Source: Gordoniibacillus chartarius
GTDB lineage: Bacteria > Bacillota > Bacilli > Paenibacillales > NBRC-103111
Direction of reading: 5' to 3'
NCBI RefSeq assembly: GCF_042432825.1
Contig: NZ_JBHLWN010000031.1
Coordinates: 248,001 to 312,000, forward strand
DNA length: 64,000 bases
Within the stretch, counting starts at the first letter, position 1, and every line of letters begins with the position of its first letter. Of the stretch, positions 19,073 through 28,047 are shown one piece after another. Position numbers and translations under genes: made by a program. The notes below the pieces were generated by a model. That model worked only from the letters and a program-made list of their open reading frames with translations. It was not told the origin of the DNA and did no database searches.

Positions 19073-20917
19073 ATGTGCGGAATCACGGGATGGATCGATT
19101 GGCGAAAAGACTTGACACAGTACCCGTCCGTTCTCGTCAACATGACGGAAACGCTCGTGGCACGCGGACCGGATGCTTCCGGCACATGGATTACGCAGCA
19201 CTGCGCTCTCGGGCATCGCCGGCTCAGCGTCATGGACCCGGAGAACGGGGCCCAGCCGATGGTACGCAAGGTGGGGGACGCTACGTATACGGTCGTCTAT
19301 AACGGCGAGCTCTATAACGCTCCTGAATTGAAAAGGGAGCTGGAGCAGCGCGGCCACCACTTTAAAACAACATGCGATACGGAAGTGCTGCTGGCCGCTT
19401 TCATCGAGTGGGGCCGCGCTTGCGTTGACCGATTTAACGGAATTTTTGCGTTTGCCGCCTGGGACGATACGGAGCAGACGTTGTTTCTCGCCCGCGACCG
19501 GCTCGGGGTAAAGCCGCTCTTCTATGCGCAGGCGGACGGCGCCTTCCTGTTCGGCTCGGAGCCGAAGTCGATACTGGCGCATCCCGACATGAAAGCGGAG
19601 ATCGGCCCCGAGGGACTGGCGGAAATATTCGCGGTTGGACCGGCAAGAACGCCGGGGCACGGCATCTACCGCAATATGGCCGAACTGAAGCCGGGCCATT
19701 TCATGATCGTCGACCGGAGCGGTACGAGTATCCGCGCATACTGGAAGCTCGAAAGCAAGCCGCATACGGATGACATCGATGCAACTGCGCGGACAGTTCG
19801 GGAGCTGCTGCAGGATACGGTAGTGCGCCAGCTCGCCTCCGACGTGCCGGTCTGTACGCTGCTGTCCGGAGGGCTCGACTCCTCCGCCTTGACGACGCTG
19901 GCAGCCAATTATTACAAGGAAACCGGCACAGGGGTTTTGCACACGTACTCCGTCGACTACAAGGACAACGACAAGCACTTCAAGGCGAACGCCTTCCAGC
20001 CGAACGCCGACGCGCCGTGGATTCAGCGGATGAGCGATTTCCTCGGCACCAATCATACGTACGTCGAGTTCGATACGCCGGAGCTTGTAGAATCGTTGAA
20101 GTCCGTCGTGCTGGCGCGCGATACGCCGGGTATGGCGGATGTCGACGGTTCGCTCTTGCTGTTTTGCCGCGAGATCAAGAAGGGCGCTACCGTGGCGATT
20201 TCCGGCGAGGCGGCGGACGAAGTGTTTGGCGGTTACCCTTGGTTCCATCGCGAAGATGCGCTGAATGCCTCGACGTTTCCTTGGTCGCTGGCGCTGAACG
20301 ACCGCGTCGGCTTGCTGAATGCCGATTTTGCGGATTGGATCAAGCCTGCCGACTACGTATCCCGCCGCTATCGCGAAGCGCTGGGCGAAGTGCCGCGCCT
20401 TGCCGGCGAGACGGCGCAGCAAAACCGGATGCGCGAGATGTCGTATCTCAACATCACGCGCTTCATGCCGACCCTGCTGGACCGGAAGGATCGGATGAGC
20501 ATGGCTGTCGGCCTCGAGGTCCGCGTACCGTTCTGCGACCACAGACTCGTCGAGTACGTATGGAACGTGCCATGGGAAATCAAGACGGCCGGCGACCGCG
20601 AGAAGGGCATCCTGCGCCGCGCCTTGAAGGGGATATTGCCGGACGATGTGCTGACTCGCAAAAAGAGCCCGTATCCGAAAACCCACAACCCGGCCTATGC
20701 GGCAGCAGTTCGCCAATGGGTGCTGGAAATTCTCGACGATTCCGCATCGCCGCTGCACCAATTCATCGACGTACCGAAAATTCGCAGCCTCGCGGAGTCG
20801 ACCGACGAAACCTTCAATCTGCCGTGGTTCGGCCAGCTTATGAACGGTCCGCAGATGTTCGCTTATTTAGGCCAAGTGGATCATTGGCTTCGGACCTACA
20901 AAGTATCGATTCGTTAA
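19073..20917 (+). CDS. asnB: Asparagine synthase (glutamine-hydrolysing), AsnO/AsnB type
   Basis: Converts aspartate, glutamine and ATP to asparagine. The 614 residues hold an N-terminal class II glutaminase domain (Cys2 becomes the catalytic N-terminal Cys; RGPDASGTW; YNGELYN) and a C-terminal synthetase domain with PPi loop SGGLDSS (265-271). The length equals that of B. subtilis AsnO, the sporulation-linked paralogue, as I recall it, and GEAADEVFGGYPWFH is typical. The ribosome site is AAAGGG. A strong terminator follows. Assignment to AsnO rather than AsnB or AsnH rests on length and overall feel only. Confidence 0.93.
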   Translation: MCGITGWIDWRKDLTQYPSVLVNMTETLVARGPDASGTWITQHCALGHRRLSVMDPENGAQPMVRKVGDATYTVVYNGELYNAPELKRELEQRGHHFKTTCDTEVLLAAFIEWGRACVDRFNGIFAFAAWDDTEQTLFLARDRLGVKPLFYAQADGAFLFGSEPKSILAHPDMKAEIGPEGLAEIFAVGPARTPGHGIYRNMAELKPGHFMIVDRSGTSIRAYWKLESKPHTDDIDATARTVRELLQDTVVRQLASDVPVCTLLSGGLDSSALTTLAANYYKETGTGVLHTYSVDYKDNDKHFKANAFQPNADAPWIQRMSDFLGTNHTYVEFDTPELVESLKSVVLARDTPGMADVDGSLLLFCREIKKGATVAISGEAADEVFGGYPWFHREDALNASTFPWSLALNDRVGLLNADFADWIKPADYVSRRYREALGEVPRLAGETAQQNRMREMSYLNITRFMPTLLDRKDRMSMAVGLEVRVPFCDHRLVEYVWNVPWEIKTAGDREKGILRRALKGILPDDVLTRKKSPYPKTHNPAYAAAVRQWVLEILDDSASPLHQFIDVPKIRSLAESTDETFNLPWFGQLMNGPQMFAYLGQVDHWLRTYKVSIR

Positions 20918-20930
20918 GCAAAATAACCAC

Positions 20931-20975
20931 AAAGCCGTCTCAGCCAGCGTGCATGCTGCTGAGACGGCTTTTGTT
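20931..20975 (+). terminator. Intrinsic terminator after asnB
   Basis: A 13-bp perfect stem (AAAGCCGTCTCAG / CTGAGACGGCTTT) is followed by TGTTTGTTT. It also lies at the end of the convergent NmrA-type gene. Confidence 0.9.
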
Positions 20976-20978
20976 TGT

Positions 20979-21836
20979 TTAGCGCCAATAGTCGGCATAA
21001 TCTTGTACGTACTGTTCAAGCGTCGCCGGCTTGCGGCCGAGCAGATGCTCCAGCTCCGGGGTGACCCGCTTGGCAAGGCCGAGCTTTGTCGTAAAGTAAA
21101 GAGTGATCATGACGTTGACATGTTCGCGGGGCATACCGCGGCGTACCATCTCTCGGCGGAATTGGCCGGCCGACGGATTGGAATATGTAACGATGCGGCC
21201 CAACACCCGGGTGAAAATGGCGGCGGCTTCTTCATAGGTAAGAGCTTCGGCGCCGGTCAGCGTATAGGAACGATTCGCGTGGAGCTCCGGAGACAGCATC
21301 GCAAGAGCCGCCGCTTCCCCGACATCCCGGGCGTCTATGAAAGATACGGGCGCTTTGCCGGCCGGAATGAAAATATCGCCGCGGTCCCGAATATCGGTGC
21401 GGTGAATCGTATTGAGATTCTGCATAAAGAAGCTCGGACGCAGGAACGTAAACGGAATGCCGGAATTGCGCACGTACTTCTCGATCCGGTAATGAGGCGG
21501 CAGCGGGTTGCGCTCGATGCCGAGCAGCGACAGGAACACGATATGCTTCACGCCGCGTTCTTTGGCGCGCACGATCAGCGGAAGCATCGGATTCGGATCG
21601 GCAAGGCTCGGCGGGCGGATCAGAAACAAGCCGCTGATGCCCTGCAGCGCATCGTCGAACGTCGATTCATCCAAATAATCGAACCGGACCAGCTCGGCCT
21701 TCGAGCCCCAGCGGTGCGCCGCCTTGCCCGTATTCGTCACCGCGCCGCGTACGCTGCAGCCTCTGGCGATGAGATGTTCGGCGACATGCTCTCCGACATT
21801 GCCGGTTATCCCCGTCACCAGCATCGTTGCTTCCAT
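20979..21836 (-). CDS. NmrA/SDR-type NAD(P)-binding protein
   Basis: A 285-residue atypical short-chain dehydrogenase. The N-terminal Rossmann motif is VTGITGNVGEHVAEHL, followed by acidic VRFDYLDEST and a substrate-side segment FTFLRPSFFMQNL; the catalytic YxxxK is replaced by HYRIEKYVR. This matches the NmrA/azoreductase-like redox sensor group (for example the QOR2 and YtfG-like proteins). ATG 21836 is preferred because GGAGGAG is 10 nt away; the GTG at 21845 is too close to it. It begins 5 bp after the rdgB stop, so it is likely the last gene of the rph-rdgB unit. Confidence 0.8.
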   Translation of the reverse strand: MEATMLVTGITGNVGEHVAEHLIARGCSVRGAVTNTGKAAHRWGSKAELVRFDYLDESTFDDALQGISGLFLIRPPSLADPNPMLPLIVRAKERGVKHIVFLSLLGIERNPLPPHYRIEKYVRNSGIPFTFLRPSFFMQNLNTIHRTDIRDRGDIFIPAGKAPVSFIDARDVGEAAALAMLSPELHANRSYTLTGAEALTYEEAAAIFTRVLGRIVTYSNPSAGQFRREMVRRGMPREHVNVMITLYFTTKLGLAKRVTPELEHLLGRKPATLEQYVQDYADYWR

Positions 21837-21841
21837 GCAGC

Positions 21842-22468
21842 TCACTCCTCCCAGAACGAGATCAATTGGCGAAGCGCTTTAGCCCTATGACTGATGCGGT
21901 TTTTGTCCTCCGGCGCAAGCTCGGCCAGCGTCGCCCCAAAGTCCGGTAAATAAAAATGCGGATCGTAGCCGAACCCGTGCAAGCCGCGCGCATCGGCCAC
22001 GATATAGCCCTCGCAGGCTCCTTCGGCCTGAAGGACGCGCCCGCCGGGCTCCACGTAGGCAAGAGCGCAAACGAAGCGCGCTGCGCTCAGCAGCGGCTGC
22101 TGACCGTCCGTCCCGGCTTGGCTGCCGAGCCGCCGCAGCTCGGCGATCAGCTTCGCATTGTTGGCCGAGTCGTCGGACGGCTCGCCGGCGTAACGTGCCG
22201 AATACACTCCGGGCGCACCGCCGAGCGCATCGACGCAAAGACCGGAATCGTCCGCGAGCGCCGGAATGCCGTAACGGTCGACGACAGCTCTGGCCTTAAT
22301 AAGCGCGTTAGCGGCGAACGTATCGCCGTCCTCGACGATATCCGGCAGCTCCGGGTAGTCGGCCAGCGTCTGCACCTCGATGCCCAGCGGCGCGAACATC
22401 GCGGCAAACTCTTTGGCCTTACCCCGATTCTTCGTTGCGACAATAATGGTGCTAGTCTCTGGCCGCAT
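21842..22468 (-). CDS. rdgB: XTP/dITP diphosphatase (RdgB/HAM1)
   Basis: House-cleaning pyrophosphatase that removes non-canonical purine NTPs. The 208-residue product has the N-terminal IIVATKNRGKAKEF phosphate-binding motif, ALADDSGLCVDALGGAPGVYSARYAG in the metal-binding core, and the C-terminal ISHRAKAL. It overlaps the 3' end of rph by 17 bp, so translation is probably coupled. The order rph-rdgB is that of B. subtilis (rph-ysnA). It lacks the PAM-type extension and looks complete. Confidence 0.95.
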   Translation of the reverse strand: MRPETSTIIVATKNRGKAKEFAAMFAPLGIEVQTLADYPELPDIVEDGDTFAANALIKARAVVDRYGIPALADDSGLCVDALGGAPGVYSARYAGEPSDDSANNAKLIAELRRLGSQAGTDGQQPLLSAARFVCALAYVEPGGRVLQAEGACEGYIVADARGLHGFGYDPHFYLPDFGATLAELAPEDKNRISHRAKALRQLISFWEE

Positions 22469-23255
22469 GATGCACGCTCTTTCCGGACGGCGTCCGCAGC
22501 TTCGCCGCTTCCCCGGCCGCTTCGATCTTCTCGGTAATCGAACCGAGCACCCGCTTCTGCTCTTCGATCGCGCTCTGGATGCCGAGCTCGGCGAGCAGCA
22601 GCAGCTCGTCGAGCTCGCTGCGGTCGAACGGCGACTCTTCGCCCGTGCCCTGCACCTCGACGAACTTGCCCGCCCCGGTCATGACGACGTTCATATCCAC
22701 CTTGGCGCTCGAATCCTCTTCATAGTTCAGATCAAGACAAGGCTTGCCGTTCACGACACCGACGCTGACGGATGCAAGAAAATCGGTCAGCGGGTAGCGG
22801 GGCAGGTTGCGCTCCTTGGACAGCTTCTCAATCGCAAACGCGAGTGCGATGAAAGCGCCCGTAATCGAGGTCGTCCGCGTACCGCCGTCGGCTTGGATGA
22901 CGTCGCAGTCCAACGTGATGGTGCGCTCTCCGAGGGCCTCCAAATCGACGACGGCGCGCAGCGCGCGGCCGATAAGTCGCTGAATTTCCATCGTGCGCCC
23001 GCCCAGCTTCCCCTTGGCCGCTTCCCGCTGGTTACGGACTTGCGTTGCGCGCGGCAGCATCGAGTACTCGGCGGTTACCCAGCCGCTCCCCTTGCCTTTC
23101 AAAAAAGGCGGAACGCGTTCCTCCAGCGTAGCGGTGCAAATGACCTTCGTGTCTCCCGCTTCGATCAGCACGGAGCCTTCGGCATGTTTATTGTAATGGG
23201 GCGTTATCGTAATCGGACGCAGCTGATCCTGTGCCCGGCCGTCGTTTCTCGTCAC
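22452..23255 (-). CDS. rph: Ribonuclease PH
   Basis: Phosphorolytic 3'-5' exoribonuclease that trims tRNA 3' ends. The 267-residue product begins at GTG 23255 (preceded by GAGAGGAGAG) with TRNDGRAQDQLRPITIT. RNase PH motifs are visible: SMLPRATQVRNQREA, GGRTMEIQRLIGRALRAVVD, DCDVIQADGGTRTTSITGA. The C-terminus is about 15 residues longer than the minimal enzyme. It is downstream of gerM but separated by a terminator and about 190 bp, and is translationally coupled to rdgB. Confidence 0.96.
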   Translation of the reverse strand: MTRNDGRAQDQLRPITITPHYNKHAEGSVLIEAGDTKVICTATLEERVPPFLKGKGSGWVTAEYSMLPRATQVRNQREAAKGKLGGRTMEIQRLIGRALRAVVDLEALGERTITLDCDVIQADGGTRTTSITGAFIALAFAIEKLSKERNLPRYPLTDFLASVSVGVVNGKPCLDLNYEEDSSAKVDMNVVMTGAGKFVEVQGTGEESPFDRSELDELLLLAELGIQSAIEEQKRVLGSITEKIEAAGEAAKLRTPSGKSVHHAARD

Positions 23256-23356
23256 GGCTTGCTCTCCTCTCAATGGTACCATCGTCCTGTAGTTCTTTCT
23301 CATTGTAGCAAAGCGTGAACGGAAAATCGACTTGCCGGGCCGATCATAAAACAACG

Positions 23357-23388
23357 CCCCGCGCCTTTCCCGGCGGAAGGCACCGGGG
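23357..23388 (-). terminator. Terminator between gerM and rph
   Basis: CCCCGGTGCCTT / AAGGCGCGGGG forms a GC-rich stem, followed on the minus strand by GTTGTTTT. It lies about 60 bp past the gerM stop. Confidence 0.65.
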
Positions 23389-23449
23389 AAAATCGCAGGA
23401 CGCTGGCTGATATGGCGGCGAAAACGGTCGGTAATAAAGCGGGCTGTCT

Positions 23450-24508
23450 TTACATTTTCACCGGATTGAGATGATCGGGACGGCTGACCGGGCTGCTGTA
23501 TATCTTCTGATCGTTTGACGTAAACTTGACGTTCCCGTTCACCTGGATTTGTACCTTCGAAGCGACGGTGTTCTCCGTCAGGGACAGCACGACCGCCTGC
23601 AGCGCTTCCGCCGGAGCCTTCTGATCTTCGCCCAGCAGCTTCTCCGAGAAGTTGACCGTCGCTACATCGCCATCGATCTTAATGTCGCTCTTCAGCTCCA
23701 GCGTCGATGTCAGCGCCGAAATCAGCCCTTTGCTCTCGGATTCGCCCGGGCCTTGAATAAGCTGGTCGACGACGGCCTTCGCAATATTATCCGTACGCTC
23801 GATCAGCCGTGTAACCGGTACATAGTAGTGGTAATCCGGATTTTCCTGGTTGAGGAAATACAGCGTAACCGGCGTGGAACGGCCGTAATCGACCCCCTGC
23901 CCCTTCTGGAGGTTAATGCCCATCGCCCGCGACAGCGGCTCGTCAATCGGCGTCCCGTCCTGCGGCATTTCCTTAACGACGGCTCCCTGCACCTTGATCT
24001 GCACCTGCTCGATCTCCGGGAAGCCGGTCAGCGTCCACGTAATCGCTTCGAGCATTTTACGCTCATCCTGCGGATTATAATCAACGAACTCCTTCGAGAA
24101 ATCGACGGTTGCGATCTTGTCTTTCACATCCATGGTCAGCTTCGTACCTTTCGGCAGCGGCGCCGTGAAGCCTTCCGGCAGCAATCCGGAGACCGGTCCG
24201 CCATCCACCATATACTGCAGCGCCTGTGTCGCTACGGCTGTCGTTTTCGGCAGCGCAAGCGTAACCGGAGCGATGAAGCCATAGGAGTCCTTCAAATATA
24301 CCGTCGTTTGCTGCGCATCCTTCACTTCGGTCGGCTTCGCCGAAACGGCGACCGCTTGTCCGCCTGCATTAGCGGACGTTTCGTACCCTGCCGGCGGAGG
24401 ATCGATGGACAATTTGTTACCCGACCCCAGCAGCGAACAGCCTGTAGAGAGAATGACGATCGCCCCCGTTACAGCGCCCCAACCAATCCATTTGTACGAT
24501 AATTTCAT
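23450..24508 (-). CDS. gerM: GerM-like spore lipoprotein with two GerMN domains
   Basis: A 352-residue lipoprotein. The start at ATG 24508 is preceded by GAGGAGG. The signal peptide ends in lipobox LSTGC, so Cys24 is acylated. Two GerMN domains follow, about residues 80-195 (VYLKDSYGFIAPVTLALP ... TVDFSKEF) and 225-345 (TLYFLNQENPDYHYYVPVTR ... TVNFSEKL). B. subtilis GerM functions in spore cortex formation and germination and couples the GerM and SpoIIQ complexes; that role is from the family. Position upstream of rph is the Bacillus order. Confidence 0.92.
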   Translation of the reverse strand: MKLSYKWIGWGAVTGAIVILSTGCSLLGSGNKLSIDPPPAGYETSANAGGQAVAVSAKPTEVKDAQQTTVYLKDSYGFIAPVTLALPKTTAVATQALQYMVDGGPVSGLLPEGFTAPLPKGTKLTMDVKDKIATVDFSKEFVDYNPQDERKMLEAITWTLTGFPEIEQVQIKVQGAVVKEMPQDGTPIDEPLSRAMGINLQKGQGVDYGRSTPVTLYFLNQENPDYHYYVPVTRLIERTDNIAKAVVDQLIQGPGESESKGLISALTSTLELKSDIKIDGDVATVNFSEKLLGEDQKAPAEALQAVVLSLTENTVASKVQIQVNGNVKFTSNDQKIYSSPVSRPDHLNPVKM

Positions 24509-24598
24509 GACTAGTTCCTCCTCGGTTCCGTGGTAGTACATGCTTATGACGGACTCGTCCGAGGTAGAACCGGCAAGATCGATGTTTGCAAAAAAAAT

Positions 24599-24632
24599 AA
24601 CCGCCGGCTCTTATTGGGGACCGGCGGCGGTT
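24599..24632 (-). terminator. Intrinsic terminator after the PgpA-like gene
   Basis: AACCGCCGCCGG...CCGGCGGTT is a 9-12 bp stem followed by TATTTTTTTT on the minus strand, just past the stop at 24639. Confidence 0.85.
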
Positions 24633-24638
24633 TACGTT

Positions 24639-25601
24639 TTATTTTAACGGCTTGCTGTATTTCGGCGTGTTGTTGTGGGCGAGACGGCCGCAGGCGGCGG
24701 CAGCGATGCCGCAGACGATGTCGTCGATGAACGTATTGCAGACGCCCTCTTCATGGTTGCTGTCCAATTGGGAAATGACGCCCGGCTTCGATTTGTCCAG
24801 ATAACCGAAGTTCGTCAAGGCAATCGTCCCGTACAGCAGCGGGATCGCGGAAGCTACGCTTTCGTCCACGCCAAACAGCCCTTCGTCTTGCCCTACCGTG
24901 TGATTGTACTGCGCGCTGAATTCGCCCCGCTCGACAGCCGTATCGATCTTGATCGCGAGCTGGATCGCATGATACGTTTGCTGCTTGCGCAGCACTCCCA
25001 GCACATGGTCCTCGCACAGCTGCCGATCCATATCGGGATTGTACGGCCGCTGCAGCGAATCGACGATATCGACGATTTCCGAGAGCTGCACGCCGCGGGA
25101 AGCCAGCAGCGCAATATTCGACTCGGTATAATCCGTCTTTACATTATCCGAAATAACGACGCTGGCCGTTGAAGCGACGATCGCACATATTCCTTTGGAC
25201 AAAAAGAACTTGGGCCGCTTGTGCGGGAAGAAGATGCGAAACTTGCAGTCCACGAAGCCGAACAGCGAAATCGCGCCGCTGCCGTACATGCCGCAGATCG
25301 ACATCGCCATCGTCCGGTGAACGTTATAGGAAGGATCCTTCATGCTGGCGAGCAGCTCCGGATCGTGCTTAACCTTTTTGTCGAGCTCCAGCAGCGTCGT
25401 CATCACGTTATACGTTTCCGTCTTGCTGAGCACGCCGAGCAGCGTCTCGGAGATCGATTCGGTCGGGATTTTCTTAATGCCCTTCACTTCAACGAGCAGC
25501 CTGGCGACCGCTTCCTCCAAGATGGCTTGCGGGTAGGCGCGGAACAGCTCCTCGCGAAAGTCTCGAAATATTTCGGCTTTGTCTCTCAGAAAGCTTCTCA
25601 T
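24639..25601 (-). CDS. Phosphatidylglycerophosphatase A-like protein (YutG family) with duplicated domain
   Basis: A 320-residue protein. The C-terminal half (about 165-320) matches the YutG/PgpA family: LYGTIALTNFGYLDKSKPGV, then CNTFIDDIVCGIAAAACGRLAH with the conserved acidic pair. PgpA enzymes dephosphorylate phosphatidylglycerophosphate; YutG activity is inferred. The N-terminal half (about 40-130) looks like a degenerate second copy: ETLLGVLSKTETYNVMTTLL parallels DHVLGVLRKQQTYHAIQLAI, and MYGSGAISLFGFVDCK parallels LYGTIALTNFGYLDKS, but the acidic motif is missing there. The protein is about twice the size of YutG. Terminator directly downstream. Confidence 0.78.
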   Translation of the reverse strand: MRSFLRDKAEIFRDFREELFRAYPQAILEEAVARLLVEVKGIKKIPTESISETLLGVLSKTETYNVMTTLLELDKKVKHDPELLASMKDPSYNVHRTMAMSICGMYGSGAISLFGFVDCKFRIFFPHKRPKFFLSKGICAIVASTASVVISDNVKTDYTESNIALLASRGVQLSEIVDIVDSLQRPYNPDMDRQLCEDHVLGVLRKQQTYHAIQLAIKIDTAVERGEFSAQYNHTVGQDEGLFGVDESVASAIPLLYGTIALTNFGYLDKSKPGVISQLDSNHEEGVCNTFIDDIVCGIAAAACGRLAHNNTPKYSKPLK

Positions 25602-25667
25602 GGCGATCCCGGCCCCCTCATGGTGTTTATCTTATTATAGCATAACCCCGGAGCTCCAGCCTCCCGT

Positions 25668-25696
25668 TTGGGAATCGCTGACGGTTCGGATATAAT
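25668..25696 (+). promoter_or_regulatory. Sigma-A promoter of the ASCH gene
   Basis: TTGGGA, a 17-nt spacer, then TATAAT, 40 bp before the start codon. A TATAAT also reads on the minus strand at 25639-25634 for the divergent PgpA-like gene. Confidence 0.7.
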
Positions 25697-25735
25697 ATGG
25701 TGAGCCGTAATTCTTATTCGAAAGAAGGTATTCTA

Positions 25736-26095
25736 ATGAACGATATACAAGACCTGCAGCCGGAGGGGCAGCTGCCCCCGAAAACATGCTCCGTCGACCG
25801 GCTGGTCACGAAGGAATCGGAAGTCTCCAAAGTTCTTGACGGGCTGAAAACGGCGACGAGGCGCAACGGCCGGTATGCCGACGTCGGAGAAATCATGGAT
25901 CTGCAAGGCCAGCGCTTCGAAATTACAAAGGTGTACCGTCAGTCGCTCGGCGAGCTGACGGACGAGCATGCGCGGCAGGAAGGCTATGCGAACGTCGACG
26001 CATACCGGGACAGCATCCTCGCGATGCACCCCGGAATGCCGTGGCTGCCGCACATGAAAGTATGGGTTCATGAATTCAGAAAGGTAAGCGAGTAG
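25736..26095 (+). CDS. ASCH-like domain protein
   Basis: A 119-residue soluble protein; ATG 25736 follows GAAAGAAGG. The pattern CSVDRLVTKESEVSKVLDGL ... TATRRNGRYADVGEIMDLQGQRFEIT ... WLPHMKVWVHEFRKV fits the ASCH/PUA-like fold (a GKKTxTxR-like segment near KTATRRNGR, metal- or RNA-binding beta barrel, C-terminal WVHEFR). Function unknown; ASCH proteins are implicated in RNA or nucleotide processing. It ends only 1 bp from the stop of the convergent MBL gene, with no terminator between. Confidence 0.65.
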   Translation: MNDIQDLQPEGQLPPKTCSVDRLVTKESEVSKVLDGLKTATRRNGRYADVGEIMDLQGQRFEITKVYRQSLGELTDEHARQEGYANVDAYRDSILAMHPGMPWLPHMKVWVHEFRKVSE

Positions 26096-26096
26096 A

Positions 26097-27095
26097 CTAC
26101 GGCTGCAGGATAGCCGCCGCAGCTCTGAACATGAATATTCCGTTCGCGCTTCGTTCGCACACGGCCTGCCCGCTGCGTTCCAGGTACACCAGGTGGGCCA
26201 GCGTCTCTGCAAGCGCGAATCGAAGCTGGTGTACCGTGAGCCGTTCCCCGAACACCTCGCGGCATACAGCAAACGCCGAGCAAGGCACGCTGAGCTTACT
26301 CAGCATCAAAGCGAGCCGCTCTTGATGGTGATCGACCAGCTCGAGAGCCCGTTCCGCAAACCGGGAAAACGGCTCCCGGTGGCCGGGATAGGCGATGCCA
26401 ACGTCGAGCCCGGCGACCTCCTTCAAGCTCGATAAGAATGCGTCCAGCGGATTATCCTCAACCCCCGGCATCCACGAAACGTTCGGCGATATTTGCGGCA
26501 GCACATGATCGCCGCAGAAGATGCGCCGGTCCTCCGCGCGGTACAGACACAAATGGCCCGCCGCGTGGCCGGGAGTAAGGATGGCGGTATACTCGTCGTC
26601 GCCCAGCCTTACCGTGTCTCCCGGCTCCAGCAGCGATGTTCGCGGCTGCGGTGAGACAAGTGGCACGAAATCATCCATATGCACCCGGATTTGTGCGCAA
26701 AGCTCATCATCCATCCCATGCTCGCGGAATAGCGCCGTCAGCGCGGGAGTCATCGGCGTCCCTTCTCCCCACAGGAACTGGGCCAGCCGCACGCCTTCGC
26801 CCGACATCCATACCGGGGCCCCCCCGCTTCTGTCCTGCATCCACCCGGCAAGACCGTAATGATCCGGATGATAATGCGTAAGCACAATGCGTTCGATGTC
26901 CGTATACGTGCAGCCGATCAGCCTCATGGCATCGTCCCAGCACGTCTCCGCTTCCGGCGTATGCAAGCCCGGATCAATGATCGTCAAACCGTTCTTTCCT
27001 TTAACCACATACCCGTTTACCCACCGCAGCGGGAACGGCAGCGGCACCTTCACTTGCACAATCGCTCCGCCTTCATGCTCAATCACTTGCTGCAT
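26097..27095 (-). CDS. MBL-fold metallo-hydrolase
   Basis: A 332-residue protein of the metallo-beta-lactamase superfamily. The metal motif THYHPDHYGLAG gives His74, His76, Asp78 and His79; the later ligands appear in LTPGHAAGHLCLY and FCGDHVLPQ and the final His in YPGHREPF. A C-terminal helical domain (about 250-330) is of the kind seen in YobT/glyoxalase II-like hydrolases. The substrate cannot be told. It is convergent with the ASCH gene, and the 3' ends almost touch. Confidence 0.88.
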   Translation of the reverse strand: MQQVIEHEGGAIVQVKVPLPFPLRWVNGYVVKGKNGLTIIDPGLHTPEAETCWDDAMRLIGCTYTDIERIVLTHYHPDHYGLAGWMQDRSGGAPVWMSGEGVRLAQFLWGEGTPMTPALTALFREHGMDDELCAQIRVHMDDFVPLVSPQPRTSLLEPGDTVRLGDDEYTAILTPGHAAGHLCLYRAEDRRIFCGDHVLPQISPNVSWMPGVEDNPLDAFLSSLKEVAGLDVGIAYPGHREPFSRFAERALELVDHHQERLALMLSKLSVPCSAFAVCREVFGERLTVHQLRFALAETLAHLVYLERSGQAVCERSANGIFMFRAAAAILQP

Positions 27096-27373
27096 TTTCG
27101 CTCCATAGCTCCTCTATCTTCAATTCCTACCATTATGACATAACCTTGGCCATGAAAAAAGCAATTCTGCAGCGGCTAGCGCCGAGTCCCCCTAAACCGT
27201 TTCTACCCGGGCCTTCCTACAGCCGCGAAGCCAACAAGCAACCCTGCCCTTCTCTACCTCAGCCTATACCGCCATTGTGCAGAGATTACATGGCAGGCTT
27301 TCGCCCGCATAAGGGGCCCCCAATTACACAAGCTAAAGGTGCTTTGATCATACTTTGTGGAGGGATCAGGACA

Positions 27374-27979
27374 ATGGCACAGAACAAAACGACTTCTTCG
27401 ACTTCGGCTGGCGCAACGGCTTCGGTGGGCCAGCAAGCTCAAGCGACGCAGCAAGCGGCCAAAAAGATCGAGCAGCAGGCACAGCAAACCGCCCAGCAAG
27501 CTACGCAGGTAACGGCGCAGACGATTCAGCAGGCACAGCAGGCTGTACAACAGGCGACTGCTCAGGCCCAGCAAACCGTTCAGCAGGTGCAAACGCAAGG
27601 TCAGGCCGTTGTTGCGCAGGCGACACAGGCGTTCCAAACCGCGCAGCAGGCTGAGCAAATGGCTACCCAAGCTGCGCAAGTAGAGCTGGCGAGCAACGCA
27701 CAGATCCAGCAGGCTCAGCAGCAAATCGCACAAGCTCAGCAAGCGCTGAAGGCCGAGCAGCAAGCGAGCCAGGCGGCGTTCGGCGCTCAGCAGACCATGC
27801 AGACTGCAGGTACTGCAGCATCGGCGTTGACAAGCGCTGCAGGTGCGATAAGCGGGTTGACGGCTACGGTACAGCAAGCGCAGGCACAGCAGCAAGCCCA
27901 GCAAGCCCAGCAAATCCAGCAAATCCAGCAAGCCCAGCAAGCCCTGCAGCAGCAGCCGACGACTTCGTCGCTGAGCTAA
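27374..27979 (+). CDS. Gln/Ala-rich low-complexity coiled-coil protein
   Basis: A 201-residue protein with a good GGAGGG site about 10 nt before ATG 27374 and a terminator after the stop. Roughly two thirds of residues are Gln or Ala in patterns such as QQAQQTAQQ, AQQAVQQATAQAQQ and QQIQQAQQALQQQ, with Thr, Val and occasional Lys or Glu, giving alternating heptad-like spacing. Only the ends (AQNKTTSSTSAGATASVG and TTSSLS) differ. There is no signal peptide or hydrophobic segment. No family recognised. It could be a structural filament or spore or envelope-associated protein; that is inference. The repeats are codon-diverse (CAG and CAA mixed), so it is an old protein, not a recent slippage product. 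Confidence 0.7.
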   Translation: MAQNKTTSSTSAGATASVGQQAQATQQAAKKIEQQAQQTAQQATQVTAQTIQQAQQAVQQATAQAQQTVQQVQTQGQAVVAQATQAFQTAQQAEQMATQAAQVELASNAQIQQAQQQIAQAQQALKAEQQASQAAFGAQQTMQTAGTAASALTSAAGAISGLTATVQQAQAQQQAQQAQQIQQIQQAQQALQQQPTTSSLS

Positions 27980-28001
27980 AGCTAGATTCCATTAAAGAAA
28001 C

Positions 28002-28046
28002 AAGGGCTATCGGTGCGGGCATTATGCCTCGCCGACAGCCCTTTTA
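28002..28046 (+). terminator. Intrinsic terminator after the Gln/Ala-rich gene
   Basis: AAGGGCT...AGCCCTT with a second inner pairing (GTGCGGGC/GCCTCGC region) is followed by TTTA. It is convergent with the pectinesterase stop. Confidence 0.75.
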
Positions 28047-28047
28047 T

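Noticed and set aside
19070..20761. A 563-codon minus-strand ORF opposite asnB
   Set aside because: An antisense shadow of a recognised enzyme gene, with no start signal and an improbable composition.
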